Source: Xanthostigma xanthostigma (taxonomy: Eukaryota > Arthropoda > Insecta > Raphidioptera > Raphidiidae). From it: DNA of 64,000 bases. The stretch spans positions 3,782,001 to 3,846,000 of the forward strand of contig OY754465.1 of NCBI GenBank assembly GCA_963575645.1, given 5' to 3'. The position numbers and the translations under genes are program-made. Shown one piece after another: positions 11,841 to 22,519 of this stretch; position 1 is the first letter of the stretch, and each line of letters starts with the position of its first letter. The notes below the pieces were generated by a model, which worked only from the letters and a program-made list of their open reading frames with translations, did not search any database and was not told where the DNA came from.

Positions 11841-12542
11841 AGAGCTGGCTACGGAGAAAATGGGTGACTCGGTGCAGAGCTAAAAATTTGCAGAATAATA
11901 GGAGATAGTACAAGTAAGTAGGGAAAAAATTGCCAGAAGGCTAGGCGGAAGATAAAGAGCCGCCAGAAGGCGCTAATGTTGCGAAAAATCAGTGCACTTC
12001 TGGCAATTTCTATACTTATTCTGTAATTCAAAACTAGATTATATATTATACATTACATAGTTATAAGGGCATACTGAAAATTCAAACATGATATAATAAT
12101 TACATTCGTAACAAATAATCAAAAATATTAATGACATTTTGATATAAATAAAATTAATCGTCATATATTTTCATTAATAAAATTACGTTGTTATAACAAC
12201 GTTATTTTATTAATTTATTTAATTTTATTTCTATCAAAATGTCATTAATAATTTTGAATATTTGTGGAATGTAATTATTATATCATGTTTGAATTTTCAG
12301 TATGCTCTTATAACTATATAATGTATAATATATATAATATATAATCCAGTTTTGAATTACAGAATAAGTATAGAAATTGCCAGAAGTGCACTGATTTTTC
12401 GCAACATTAGCGCCTTCTGGCGGCTCTTTATCTTCCGCCTAGCCTTCTGACAATTTTTTCCCTACTTACTTGTACTATCTCCTACTATTCTGCAAATTTT
12501 CAGCTCTGCACCAAGTCACCCATTTTCTCCGTAGCCAGCTCT
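11841..12542. repeat. 702-base near-perfect palindrome
   Basis: The arms of about 345 bases start AGAGCTGGCTACGGAGAAAA at 11841 and end with its complement at 12542. They meet near 12193 at GTTGTTATAACAAC, with almost no spacer. Differences between arms are scattered substitutions and small indels. A transcript across it would be one long hairpin. It is probably a foldback transposon or an inverted duplication; no flanking duplication was found. Confidence 0.8.
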
Positions 12543-13258
12543 CCGTCTATAGCGATGTGATCCTCCCAAAGAGAAAACATCATATGGACGGTGCTTTCAC
12601 ATCTTAAAGAAAATTACCAAACTGGATGGATTTTATCCTGCAGGTAATAATAGGTATGCCCGTATATCATTTGATAGAAAACATGCAGATTTTTCCCTTC
12701 AGTTTTATACTTTAGAAAGCAGGCAAGTGAGGCAGTCGTTGTATACCTACAAAAATAGACAATAAATTTCTCAAAACTTTACGCAAAACAATTTTACAAT
12801 AGATGACGCAGCCGTAGGGCGCATGCAATGAGAGAACGGGATCAGGATCAAGCTAAAGAGCATAGAGTTGTGAGTTATATTATGTACATATTATTATTAT
12901 ATGAAAACAGTACCACTATGCCACGTATGTACCTATGCATATATACAACAAAAACATAATCCCCCTCTTGACTTGACTAGGCGGTGCCCTTGTTCGGCTT
13001 CTCGCCATATAAATCTGTCAAGGCGATATTGTGTTCGTCAGAATTTATGTGGAAATCATCTTTTCGTATTATAATCATCAATCGGGTGCACAAGTCGCTG
13101 CCGCCATAGACATGAGATCTCTTTCTTTCCCATCTCTCTCTCTCCCTCTGTCTCTCTCTAAATAAATAAACAAGGAAATGTGCGTTGTTGGATTGAATGG
13201 CTTTGCCATTTAATGCCGAACGCAATCGACACTGCGCACTAGAAGCAGGTAGAAAAAG
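12543..13258. other. Spacer with CT-rich tract
   Basis: Contains a TCTCTCTC-type tract near 13128-13158 and no coding pattern that I trust. Confidence 0.4.
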
Positions 13259-13259
13259 T

Positions 13260-13616
13260 TTCGAGCATTCGAGAATAATCTAGAATGGGTACTCCACGCA
13301 TATACATACAGCGTGTGTATCGTCAGAGACGGTATAGTGTTAATATACAGTGTTCGGTCGTCAGACATAAATCATTGAGTTCGGATATAAATTCCTAGAG
13401 CGCTTAGATAAATATTTCTTGTATGTGTTTCTGTGTACATAGCGACTTTGTATTATTTTTATTACTTGAAAGTTGCTGTTTTGTTTGTTACATTATTTCT
13501 ATTTAATTTCCATTATATAAGAGAAGTAGTTTTAGTTTGTTTGTGCATTTGTTTTGTTAAAATTTTATTATTGTAAATAAATATTTTCCACCACAACAAA
13601 GGACAGTTTTGTTACA
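13260..13616 (+). mobile_element. LTR 3' portion, related to the solo LTR at 9266
   Basis: The end at 13616 (GGACAGTTTTGTTACA) and the preceding GTAAATAAATATTTTCCACC are the reverse complement of the solo LTR end at 9266-9310. A TATA-like GGATATAAATTCC near 13382 and the AATAAA-containing end fit an LTR promoter and polyadenylation site. The 5' boundary could not be found. Confidence 0.5.
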
Positions 13617-13837
13617 GTATCAAATACTGAACAGTAGGTATTTGATCATAGTAAGAAACTCAGATATTAGTCTAGTTCACATGTCCTTTTTTGATGAATT
13701 CCAGTTCTCCTTCTCCGAAAATTATGATCATGGTGTCATTCGATTCGGAATGACATCTAGAAACTTTTTGAAAAAAATGAAGTTGGGGACGAAAAAATTG
13801 CAAGCGAGTATCTCAAAAACTATTGCAGATATAAAAG

Positions 13838-14108
13838 ATTCTGAAAGAGCAGGAAATTTCCTACCAAAAAGTCCCATCTCCCGGAACTCTACCACCAATA
13901 TTTCTAATTTTAATTTAGAGGTGAAAATAGGGCTAAAAAATTTTTTTTTTACATAAATTTCAATATTTTCGTGTTTTTTTAGCTTGTATAAAAAATTGAA
14001 AAAAAAAATTAGACCTACTTTCACCTCTAAACTAAAATTAGAAATATTGGTGGTAGAGTTCCGTGAGATGAGACTTTTTTGTAGGAAATTTCCCGCTCTT
14101 TCAGAATC
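13838..14108. repeat. Inverted repeat, about 95-base arms
   Basis: GAACTCTACCACCAATATTT within 13838-13932 is matched in reverse at 14010-14108, around an A/T-homopolymer loop. The open frames on both strands here are products of the symmetry. Confidence 0.65.
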
Positions 14109-14171
14109 TTCACAAATTAAATAATTCGATTTGCTGAAAACTTGCCAATTATTGCCAATTTTTTTTTATTT

Positions 14172-14262
14172 TTTTAGCTCAACTAATCTGTAGAAGATCC
14201 AAATCCGGATCGAAACGTCATTTGGTCTGAAATATAAGTCGGAAATTTTATTTATTGTATAT
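14172..14262 (+). repeat. Penelope-like fragment with hammerhead-like motif, copy 1
   Basis: GAAGATCC, a loop, GGATC and GAAACGTC follow each other at 14192-14213. This is the stem II plus GAAA part of a hammerhead ribozyme core, here with CTGTAGA in place of CTGANGA. The same block recurs at 32357-32495 and 58996-59133, so it is an interspersed element. Penelope-like elements are known to carry hammerhead motifs; assignment is by that resemblance. Confidence 0.4.
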
Positions 14263-14264
14263 TA

Positions 14265-14633
14265 CAGTCGAACTTCGATAAGTTAAAATTCAAGGGAAAC
14301 GTTGATAAAATTAAATTATTGAGAATTGAAGTTCGAGAGGTTTTGGAAGTTCAACTTTTAACTTAACGAGGTTCAACTGTTTTAATAAATTGCTAATAAA
14401 TTTGTGAAAATTAATAAAGTTCTTGGCAAAACCTTGTGTTTGTATACTTATTCACGATGACTCACTATTTAATAATTTAAGTTATGGAGGTCACCTAAAT
14501 TGTATTTTAAGTTATCGAGGGCCAACGTTCAAATTAATTATTTAAGTTACTGTGGTTTTGTGCTTTAAGTAACGAAAGGGAATTCAACAAATTTTTAAGT
14601 TACAGAGGTTTCTAGCTTATCAAGGTTCTACTG
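14265..14633. mobile_element. Pogo-like MITE
   Basis: Flanked by TA. Begins CAGTCGAACTTCGATAAGTT and ends with the complement of CAGTAGAACCTTGATAAGCT. The interior repeats further 'TTAAGTTAYNGAGG' fragments of the same end. No transposase. Confidence 0.7.
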
Positions 14634-14682
14634 TATTATAGGTCCTGTAAAATTAAATGATTCCCAACCCTCGACGTAAATA

Positions 14683-15018
14683 CAGTAGAACGCCGATTAT
14701 CCGAATTAATTGGGACCGGGGTCGATTCGGATAATCGAAAATTCAGATAATCGGACATGTAGTGTCTTGCCTCTAGCTTTCAACCATAACAGTTGAAATA
14801 TATCTGGACTCCAGCGAGTTCCAACTTCGACGTGTGCTGATACCATTGTAGCGTCTACACGGCAATTATTGTCACTCGCATTTTTGTATTCTTGCGTCCC
14901 CACAAGACTTGTTTTTATTGAAAAATTACTTGGTTTTAATTTTTTATATTACGCTTAGAACCGATTCGGATAATTGGCGATTCGGTTAATCGGCGTTCGG
15001 ATAATCGGCGTTCTACTG
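14683..15018. mobile_element. Tigger/pogo-like MITE
   Basis: Flanked by TA, with ends CAGTAGAACGCCGATTATCC and its complement. CAGTAGAACNCCGATTATCCG is a familiar pogo/Tigger terminus. Sub-terminal GATTCGGATAATCG copies are present. A 65-codon minus-strand frame inside is not recognisable as transposase. Confidence 0.75.
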
Positions 15019-15186
15019 TATGTATCTTAGGTCTACGTATTCTTTGCCGCATCTTATAGTCTATACTTTATTTTTATATAGCCGCGACATTATTTCAAAA
15101 TTTCATGACAGCTTTTAGAAAAGAGATGCTCTTTAGCCAGAGACTTTTAGACAATTTATGAAAATTTAGTGTGATATTAAAGTCTG

Positions 15187-15426
15187 ATGGTATCTAATTT
15201 ATGTGACGTAATATTATCGAGAATCTGTATGTTTGATTGTATGTGCGTGTGTGCTTGTGTGTTGAAAGTTGAAACCTCCGTAGTCAATATTCATAGTCTT
15301 CATCTCCATTTTATCCTTTCTCAAATTCTTTCATTTTACGTATTATTATGTACAAATATATTCAGTTTCGTCAATACGATCTTGTTTACAGACTGTTCAA
15401 ATAATAGTAATATAGTAATTAGATAG
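15187..15426. other. Spacer
   Basis: AT-rich; an 80-codon frame here has no recognisable domain and no supporting context. Confidence 0.3.
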
Positions 15427-15430
15427 AGGC

Positions 15431-15888
15431 CCGGTTTTACCCGAATGTGACAGATATATTTCTGCAGAATGTATTTCGTTTGCGGCCCGGCGTCTGAACT
15501 AACAGCTTTGAGCAAATTCTACCAGATTTGCTACTGAACTAATAGCTTTAATCAAATTCTACCAGATTTGCTTCTAAACTATAGCTTTGAGCGAATTCTA
15601 CCAGATTCGCTACTGAACTAATAGCTTTGAGCGAATTCTACCAGATTTGCTACTGAACTAGCTTTGAGCGAATTCTACCAGATGTGTTTCTGAACAAATA
15701 GCTTTGAGTGAATTCTACCAGATTTGCTACTGAACTAATAGCTTTGAGCAGATTCTACTAGATTTGCTTCTGAACTAATAGCTTTGAGCAAATTCTACCA
15801 GATTTGTTCTTAACTAATACCTTTGAGCGAATTCTACCAGATTTGCTACTGAACTAATATCTTTGAACGAATTCTACCAGATTTGCTA
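15431..15888 (-). mobile_element. Helitron family B fragment with 40-base minisatellite
   Basis: From 15497 to 15888 about ten tandem units of 37-40 bases occur, built on ATAGCTTTGAGCGAATTCTA and CCAGATTTGCTACTGAACT. On the minus strand the sequence beyond them ends TCGGGTAAAACCGGGCC, like the CCCGGGTGTAACCGG end of Helitrons. The same unit lies inside the Helitron at 55071-55525. The 5' part is missing here. Confidence 0.6.
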
Positions 15889-16564
15889 AAAAATCATACA
15901 TTTTTGAACGGGTGTAAAAGAAAGAGGAAGGCAGATAGAGAATTGATTTTTTTTTTATTTTATTTACATATCCTTCTACCATAATAATATGTCCATTTTT
16001 TTTGACGTGCGCGCTCCACGCGCATGCGCACAGCAGTCTGTATCTCAGAAGACAATTTAAAAAAGTCTCGAAACGGTGGGTCCGATCAGCGGTTTCCAGA
16101 ACATCCTAGAATAAAAAAAATGTATTCTTAAAGTAGAAGAGTCAAACTTCCCATTGACGGATGGAAATTCTAATAAAAAAATTTTTCGCGATTCAGTAAC
16201 CTTTTTTTCTTCAAATTTTCTAGCGTTTTCGAGGTTTTTTTTCGTAGATATGCGCCATTTCTCTAAAATCGATTTTTTTTTAATTTGATTCTTCTACTTT
16301 AAGAATAAATTTTTTTTGTTCTAGAATGTTCTGGAAAGCGTTGATCAGACCCACCGTTTCGAGACTTTTTTTAATTGTCTTCTGAGATACAGGCAGCTGT
16401 GCGCATGCGCGTGGAGCGCGCGCGTCAAAAAAATGGAATTATGGTAGAAGGATATTATGTAAATAAAATTAAAAAAATCAATTCTCTATCTGCCTTCCTC
16501 TTTCTTTGACACCCGTTCAAAAATGTATGATTTTTTCCGAAAATTCGAGCGAGTAGCCCCTTAA
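15888..16564. mobile_element. Foldback element, about 255-base arms, left end lost
   Basis: AAAAAATCATACATTTTTGA at 15888 is matched in reverse at 16537, and the arms pair inward past GTGCGCATGCGCGTGG-like and CTCGAAACGGTGGGTC-like blocks to about 16145/16275. On the right the element continues about 25 bases to GCCCCTTAA, suggesting a TTAA target at 16561-16564. The matching left tip is absent: the Helitron minisatellite begins exactly there. Confidence 0.65.
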
Positions 16565-17200
16565 ACGTTTTATAAACTAAATTTGCGAGTTTGCTACGTT
16601 AAAAATATAATTTGTCCTTATATCGTTTAAATTCCCGCCTTCTACAAAATATTCGCGTCTGCGCACATCGAAGCTTAGTTTATCACAGACTTGTCTATTA
16701 TAACGTAGTGATGCATTGTACTTTAATGTTTTTAAACTTTTTGTAACAGCTTGTATATTAACACTGCATAACAAATGCGATTGATGTAGATATTTCTTCC
16801 GTGTTTTGTTTGTGATAATATATTAAATTTATTGTTACTATAATATAAAAATATTCAAACAAATAAAAAATTCTTCAATTATTTATTATTGAAGAATTCG
16901 TAATATTATAATTTTATTGGCAGAATATTCTTCCATAAATTTACAGCTTGTCAACTAGCAAAAATAAATTGAAAATCATAAAGATCTGCATTTAATTATT
17001 AAAAAATAAACTTTTTCAGGAAAATACTATTAAATCATTACATAAACAAGTATCTTTAAATAACAAAATTGGCACTTTTAAAAGAGATAAATAAAGTGAA
17101 AGTGTGAGGATAATTAATTCATTATTATCTGTCGAGATCTTGAATTTGTTCCCGATACGTATAGATGCCGCTTTTGCCTGATAAATCGAAATAGGTATGG
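16565..17200. other. AT-rich spacer
   Basis: No recognised element or gene. Confidence 0.4.
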
Positions 17201-17208
17201 GATCAGCC

Positions 17209-17589
17209 AATATACTTTTATTCTATACTGAGCATAGGAATAAAATAACTATTAGGGTGCAAACATATACTTATGTCTTTTTTTACGCCGTAAGCACTGG
17301 CGTATCCAGGAGAGCAAAACAGGCACGGGGGGACCCGGCTTAAGAATTTTCTAATCCTCCTCCTGGGTACCCCCAATTTAACATCATAGAAAAAGACAAA
17401 GTTTTTGAAAAAGAGATACTTTATTCAGATTGAATGCACGTACATCAACCAATCCTATCATCGAAGAAATCAGAGAATTACATCGAAGAAAGAGACGCAG
17501 ATATATATTTTCGATACGCTTTGTTGCGTTCACTCACCGCACATTGAGTAGATAGGCAATGATTCATATAGTTAATTAATAGATATATG
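17209..17589. mobile_element. Short element with 8-base target duplication, copy 1
   Basis: The octamer GATCAGCC flanks it exactly (17201-17208, 17590-17597). Its sequence, from ATATACTTTTATTCTATACT to TATATG, is shared with 47880-48272, which has its own different octamer. An 8-base duplication suggests a hAT-like transposase, but the terminal complementarity is only about six bases (ATATA/TATAT). Confidence 0.75.
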
Positions 17590-17597
17590 GATCAGCC

Positions 17598-17950
17598 TTA
17601 CAATTTTTATTTTACAATATGAAAACATGTGTGTAGTTATGGAATAAAATTGAGATCATTTATCTTTAGTAATATACAGGCTGTCCCAAAAGTAGCCATC
17701 CAAACGCAATAAGGTGATAGGGGAAATAAATTTCAAACAAAATCACTATAAATAAGGTAATATAATTCTTTAAATTATTTCATATTCCACCTATAATTTT
17801 TTTTTATTACATTTTACTGTTTTAAGTCCACAAGTGAAGAATATTTACCTATGTAAAATTTGAGAATATTTCTGTATAAATAACGCAGTAATTGAATAAT
17901 TAAAATAGTAATAAAATATATGTACATAAGTAATATAATAATTTATAATT
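17598..17950. other. Spacer
   Basis: TACAGGCTGTCCCAAAAGT near 17681 looks like one end of a mariner-type element, but no matching second end was found. Confidence 0.35.
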
Positions 17951-18545
17951 CTAGTGTGACCTGTGCGAATTATTCGCACTAAATAAGTATAATAATTATC
18001 ACTTTACAAAATTATTTTTTAAATATGATTGCAGGTATTCAATTCGTTTCTAATTTTGCACACTGCTTATAACGTTCTTCTTTTTGTTGTATTACAATAT
18101 GAAGCTCAGATGACAGATCGAAGAAATATTTTACTAAAATTGTCATATAGAGGCGCAAGTAGCAAAAGCGTTGAGCTAAGCCGTCAAATGGCATCATGCA
18201 GCATTGCTGTGATGTTGTTCAGCGTTGCTCGCTGTTTCAAAATTAAAGCCGTCAGATAGCAGTATGCAGTACTGTGTCTTGTATTACAATATAAAGGTCA
18301 GATGACAGATCGAAGTGTTGACGTTGTTTCAAAATTAAAGCCGTCAGATGGCAGACGTTGTTCAGCGTTGCTGTATTTTAATTAATTTACAAAAACAAAA
18401 GCAATAATAAATTTTTTAGTTGTCGATTGTCAGTAGAGCAAGCAATTATCTGTAAAATGATATATAATTTATGTGGAGAAATTGTGAGGTTTTTTTCTAA
18501 AAAGGGAAGCAAACATCTTTAACCTTAGCGTATTAATATATATGA
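17951..18545 (-). mobile_element. Non-autonomous Helitron (family C), copy 2
   Basis: Nearly identical to 4276-4871, with the same TCATATAT start, GTGCGAATAATTCGCAC hairpin and CTAG end on the minus strand. The 5' end follows an A as expected; the base after CTAG is A rather than T, an exception or later change. Both copies have the same orientation, 13.7 kb apart. Confidence 0.75.
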
Positions 18546-18950
18546 TTAATTTCCAGCATCTTGCCTAAAATAATAAGTACACTATTTTTTTCTGTTTGAC
18601 AGATGGATAACTAAGCTCTTAATATTTTTTTATAAAAACAGTAAAATTTATAATAAAACAAGGCATAGTTGTAATAAAGCAGTACAATGTACTAATTAAC
18701 TCGCTTTAAACTTAGAAATAATCTATTGCCGTTTTCTTCTAATATTATTTTGCTTTAATATAATCAGAATTAACTGAACTTCCTATAAATACAATTTCAT
18801 TTTGTATACGTAAAAAAACGTTAATAAATAAGAATTACGTATTCGCTTGTATGAATTAACTCTAGTGTATAAATCTAGTGTGCTGTGTACGATGTATACA
18901 AGCTACAGCGAGTTTTTGAATAGTAATAATCGAGCAAAGCAAGACCAAGT
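18546..18950. other. AT-rich spacer
   Basis: No recognised feature. Confidence 0.35.
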
Positions 18951-18954
18951 ATAA

Positions 18955-19385
18955 AGGCCGCTGCACACGAGGCTAGAAACCCTGCTAGATTCCTTGTTAG
19001 ATTTGCCTACTAGTTTTCTAGCGCTGGCTTTCTTGTTTGCTGTTAAGTGCTCGCTTCACACGAGATTATTTTTCAAGCGTGTTTTGTGGATAGATCTGGT
19101 GCGCGCGCAGTGACAGTTCGAATATAAACACAGAGCAAAACGTGTCTGTTGTCTGGCAGAATGACGTCATGTGGGCGTTTGTTCAAATGCCCACGTGAAG
19201 ATACTGCTTCCTGATTGGTTCTTGCTCACACCTAGCAACAAATCTAGCAGGGAAAATAGCCCCTGTTCTAATTTTAAAACCTATATTCTGAGCTAGCAAG
19301 GCAACCCGTAGTGACGTCATTTCCAGCTTCGTACCCAACCTAGCAGCATTTCTAGCAGCGTTTCTAGCCTCGTGTGCAGCGGTCT
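18955..19385. mobile_element. Harbinger-like MITE (TAA target), copy 1
   Basis: Ends AGGCCGCTGCACACGAGGCT and its complement, flanked by TAA on both sides (18952-18954, 19386-19388). Three-base TWA duplications are typical of PIF/Harbinger. CTAGCA/CTAGAA motifs are reiterated inside both ends. A second full copy sits in the zinc-finger gene intron (43867-44309), and its middle has been amplified at 34251-35280. Confidence 0.75.
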
Positions 19386-19433
19386 TAAGACATAAAGTTA
19401 TTACTTGTCGCGCCTTATAAATTACTTTATTTA

Positions 19434-19998
19434 ATGGCCATATTCACCGAACGTAAGTAGTTATTTATTCGGATAATTTGTTCTTCAGGTAGCTATTCCT
19501 TCGACTAAATAGCGATAATTCAATTCACCAAACATTATTATGTTTACTGGCGATATAAATCTATTCTGACTTACTTCAAGGGCATCAATACTTATTTGCC
19601 TGATAAAATAATAATGGCCGTCACATAGATGATACCTAACCTATAAACGTGGAGTCGGTAATTTATTTATGTGTTGTTTATTAACCTTATATGAAGTGTA
19701 CAGTAGTAAAACAGTAAAGCTAGTGGAAGTTTTGTGTGCAATTGGGTTAGGATAAAACATTATTATTTTGTGAAACTTTTGTTTGATGTTTACACTAACG
19801 CCATCGGTCCTATTTTTGGGTGAACTTCAAAATATTCAACAAAAAGAGCAAGGAGTATAACGCAGTGCATATGTATTCTTTAATTAACTTTTTTACCTGA
19901 TACTTTGCTCGAAAGTAAATTTTATTCTAACGAATAAATTTGTTCCAATATTAGTAACTTCCACCTTTGATAGTGTTCGTTCGGTGTTATTTTCCATT
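19434..19998. mobile_element. MITE 'ATTCACCGAACG', copy 1
   Basis: Starts ATGGCCATATTCACCGAACG and ends in a partly complementary GTTCGTTCGGTGTT. The sequence is shared in reverse with 37473-38056 and partly with 46581-46733 and 21060-21170. A TTAATG-flank is seen, but no clear target duplication. Confidence 0.55.
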
Positions 19999-20008
19999 TA
20001 TACTCAAA

Positions 20009-20556
20009 CTAGCGGTCCCGTCCGGTTACACCCGGGTGTAAAAGAACGAATGGGGAAGGGAGGAACATGAGTACACACATATTCGTCTTAGTTTACCGCG
20101 ATGAATGTTGTGTCCAAATTTCATGATGATCGGAGTTACCGTTCAAAAGTTTTTGTCGATAAAAAGCAATATTTAAGCTTTTTTAACTAATAATTTTTTT
20201 TTAATTAATTAAATAAAATTAAAATAAATTTAAATGTAAGCCTTAGAAGAAAGCAATGTAGAAAATAAAAACTACCGATTGAGCCACCTGAGGTTGAGAT
20301 ATCACACCTCTAATATGAATATATCTAGTTAGTGCATTTCACATGAATAGACGCTTATTTTTGAGATACATTTTGCAACATTTTTCATTAAAGCTCCGCT
20401 CCTAATGGTCGTAGCGTAATATTATATAGCCTATAGCCTTCCTCGATAAATGGGCTATCCAACAAACAAATTTTTTTTCAATTTGAACCACTAGTTCCTG
20501 AGATTAGCGCGTTCAAACAAACAAACAAACTGTTCAGCTTTATATATTAGTATAGA
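20009..20556 (-). mobile_element. Complete non-autonomous Helitron (family A)
   Basis: Minus strand: A|TCTATACTAATATATAAAGC at the 5' end and ACCGCTAG|T at the 3' end. Near the 3' end the palindrome TTACACCCGGGTGTAA precedes the terminus. About the middle, GGTGGCTCAATCGGTAG resembles a tRNA D-arm, at the place where the 27350 copy has a tRNA-Lys half. It is 548 bases with no helicase gene. Confidence 0.85.
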
Positions 20557-20686
20557 TGATAGTACAGTTTTGTGTTTATAAATACTCGTCTAATTGTGAA
20601 CCCGATGTATATAATTTAGTTTATAATATACGAACGGCAACGCGTTTCATTTACAATAAATTCGTATGCTGTGCTGCTTATTACAG

Positions 20687-20797
20687 TGGATAAGCTGGCC
20701 GGCTACTACTGGATGCTGCACCGCCGTCACCCGCCGCCCCACCACACCCTCGGGCTCATCTCTGCATCATACCTACTCCTTCCTACTCCGGTCTATG
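20687..20797 (+). CDS. Orphan coding-like exon (uncertain)
   Basis: A sharply GC-rich patch in AT-rich surroundings follows a good acceptor (GTGCTGCTTATTACAG|TG). In the frame starting TG|GAT AAG CTG it encodes DKLAGYYWMLHRRHPPPHHT and LGLIS, with mostly G or C at third codon positions, as expected of real coding DNA. The frame stays open to 20856. The downstream limit is unclear: CCG|GTCTAT at 20797 is only a weak donor. I do not recognise the protein. It could be an exon of a large gene, a processed fragment, or chance. Confidence 0.3.
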
Positions 20798-20859
20798 CTT
20801 TACATCAAGAGGGTCTTCTATATCTATACCATGTACATAATAATATCTGTGTGTAGGTA

Positions 20860-21790
20860 CTTTAAACAGATGCAAACATTACAATCTAAAATATATATTC
20901 GTTTTTGCATATATAGAATTAAAATGTGACGTATTATTTCGCACACATTGTTTCACATAAGAAGCAACGGAAATGCATCTTGCACATAATGTCTAATATT
21001 AAGAATAGTAGTCTATATTCAGAGATCTAAGCCCTGTACATATTACTTTGATGAACAGTATTAGAGATAGAAGTTACTAATCTTGAAACAAAATTCATTA
21101 GAATAACATTTTTTTTCAATTCACCAAGCAAATTATCAGTTAGAAAAGATAGTTAAAGAATAAATATACTAGTCCAAGCTCCCATGACAGAAAAATTTAC
21201 CCCAACGAAAACACCTCAAAATTATAATGTGAAAATGGCTCAAAAAACATGTAAGAAAGATGTTACGCCCGCCAGACAAGTAAAAATTTGTTAATTGTTA
21301 TTTTTTATGAATTTTTGTATTTAAAAAAAACATGATTTTTTTTCCAAAATACCTGCTTGAAATTTATACAATTTGTAGTAAATAATGTACCATTTGTCTG
21401 GCTGACAATTTTTGTTAATAAATTTGTCAGACTTCATTTGTTATAAATTATTTTTTTTATGAAAATACATTTCATAACACCCCCTTGAATTTTTTTTTAA
21501 TAAAGTTTAAGATCTCTTCTGTCTAATACAACTTGTCTGGCTGACAGTTTTTGTTAATAAATTTGTCAGACTTCATTTGTTATAAATTTTTTTATGAAGT
21601 CTGTCATAGTAAAAAACATTTTTTCGCAGACAGACCAATTTTTATGCAGAAAATAGATGTCAACCCTTCTTTCAGAAAAAAATTAAGGTGGTGTTTTGTC
21701 ACGGCCTTTGTAAAAACTGATTTGTTTATGAAAAAACGCTGTCACGGCGCTACTGAATCTGACATGGTAAAAAACAATATTTTGATGAAA
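20860..21790. other. Spacer with repeat fragments
   Basis: 21060-21170 is a fragment of the MITE at 19434. From about 21400 to 21600 a block with TGTCTGGCTGACARTTTTTG and TTGTCAGACTTCATTTGTTA occurs twice, about 130 bases apart. No gene seen. Confidence 0.45.
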
Positions 21791-21794
21791 AAAA

Positions 21795-22211
21795 TTGGTT
21801 GTCTGTAAAGTCGGTTTACGGACGATAGTTTTACGTGATAACGTATTCCGCTCGAATATTATATTTAATAATACATAACCTAAATTTTAGTAGCTGTCAA
21901 ACTATATTTTTACCGACTAATAATTTGATCAACCAAAGCAAAATACATATTTTTAAGCAATTATAAAAGACATTTAAAAGAATGTATATATATTATATAT
22001 TTGTTAACAAACCGTATAATTTATCTGGCAATCTGTCAGATGTAGCTTTCGCTGGAACAGCCGAAAAAAATGTTGAACGCACACTACTCTCTGACGTCAC
22101 GCGAGAATGGAGAGACTATCGCTTATATCGCGCTCTCGCTTGCGGAACGTTACTTTTTTTCGTGCGTGCAGCCGGTGTTTCATCAATTTATAAGACGTTA
22201 TCACGTCAAAA
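21795..22211 (+). mobile_element. TTATCACGT family, short form, copy 1
   Basis: Starts TTGGTTGTCTGTAAAGTCGG after an A-run. A hairpin (GTAAA-GTCGG-TTTAC) and TTTTACGTGATAACGT follow. It ends GACGTTATCACGTCAAAA. The inner TTTTACGTGATAACGT and the end are nearly complementary, giving inverted termini with an extra 33-base hairpin outside one of them. Copy 33496-33917 is the same form. Confidence 0.65.
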
Positions 22212-22519
22212 TGATCTACCGTATTAATATAGAATAAAAAAAATTTTTTTTCTAGTTAGCAACGATTATATCACATTTTTTAACGAAAAAATATGGTATA
22301 ATAATCGTTATAACTAGAAAAACATTTTGCCTTGTGGGAGTGGATTAAAAACAATTTATTTTTTTGACATTTTCAAAAATTTAAGGGATGATGACGCAAC
22401 CGCGAGATGCCTGCCAGAACGGTATTTTCCTAAATACCGATAATAAAACATCATTTCAAAATTGTCTAGCTTTGTGGGAGACGGGTTACTCGAATAGTTC
22501 ACTAGCTCTTAGCCTAGAA

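Noticed and set aside
13609-13956. 115-codon frame
   Set aside because: Overlaps the arm of an inverted repeat, with a mirrored frame on the other strand; no domain.
15497-15888. CRISPR array
   Set aside because: Direct tandem units of 37-40 bases without spacers, inside a Helitron.
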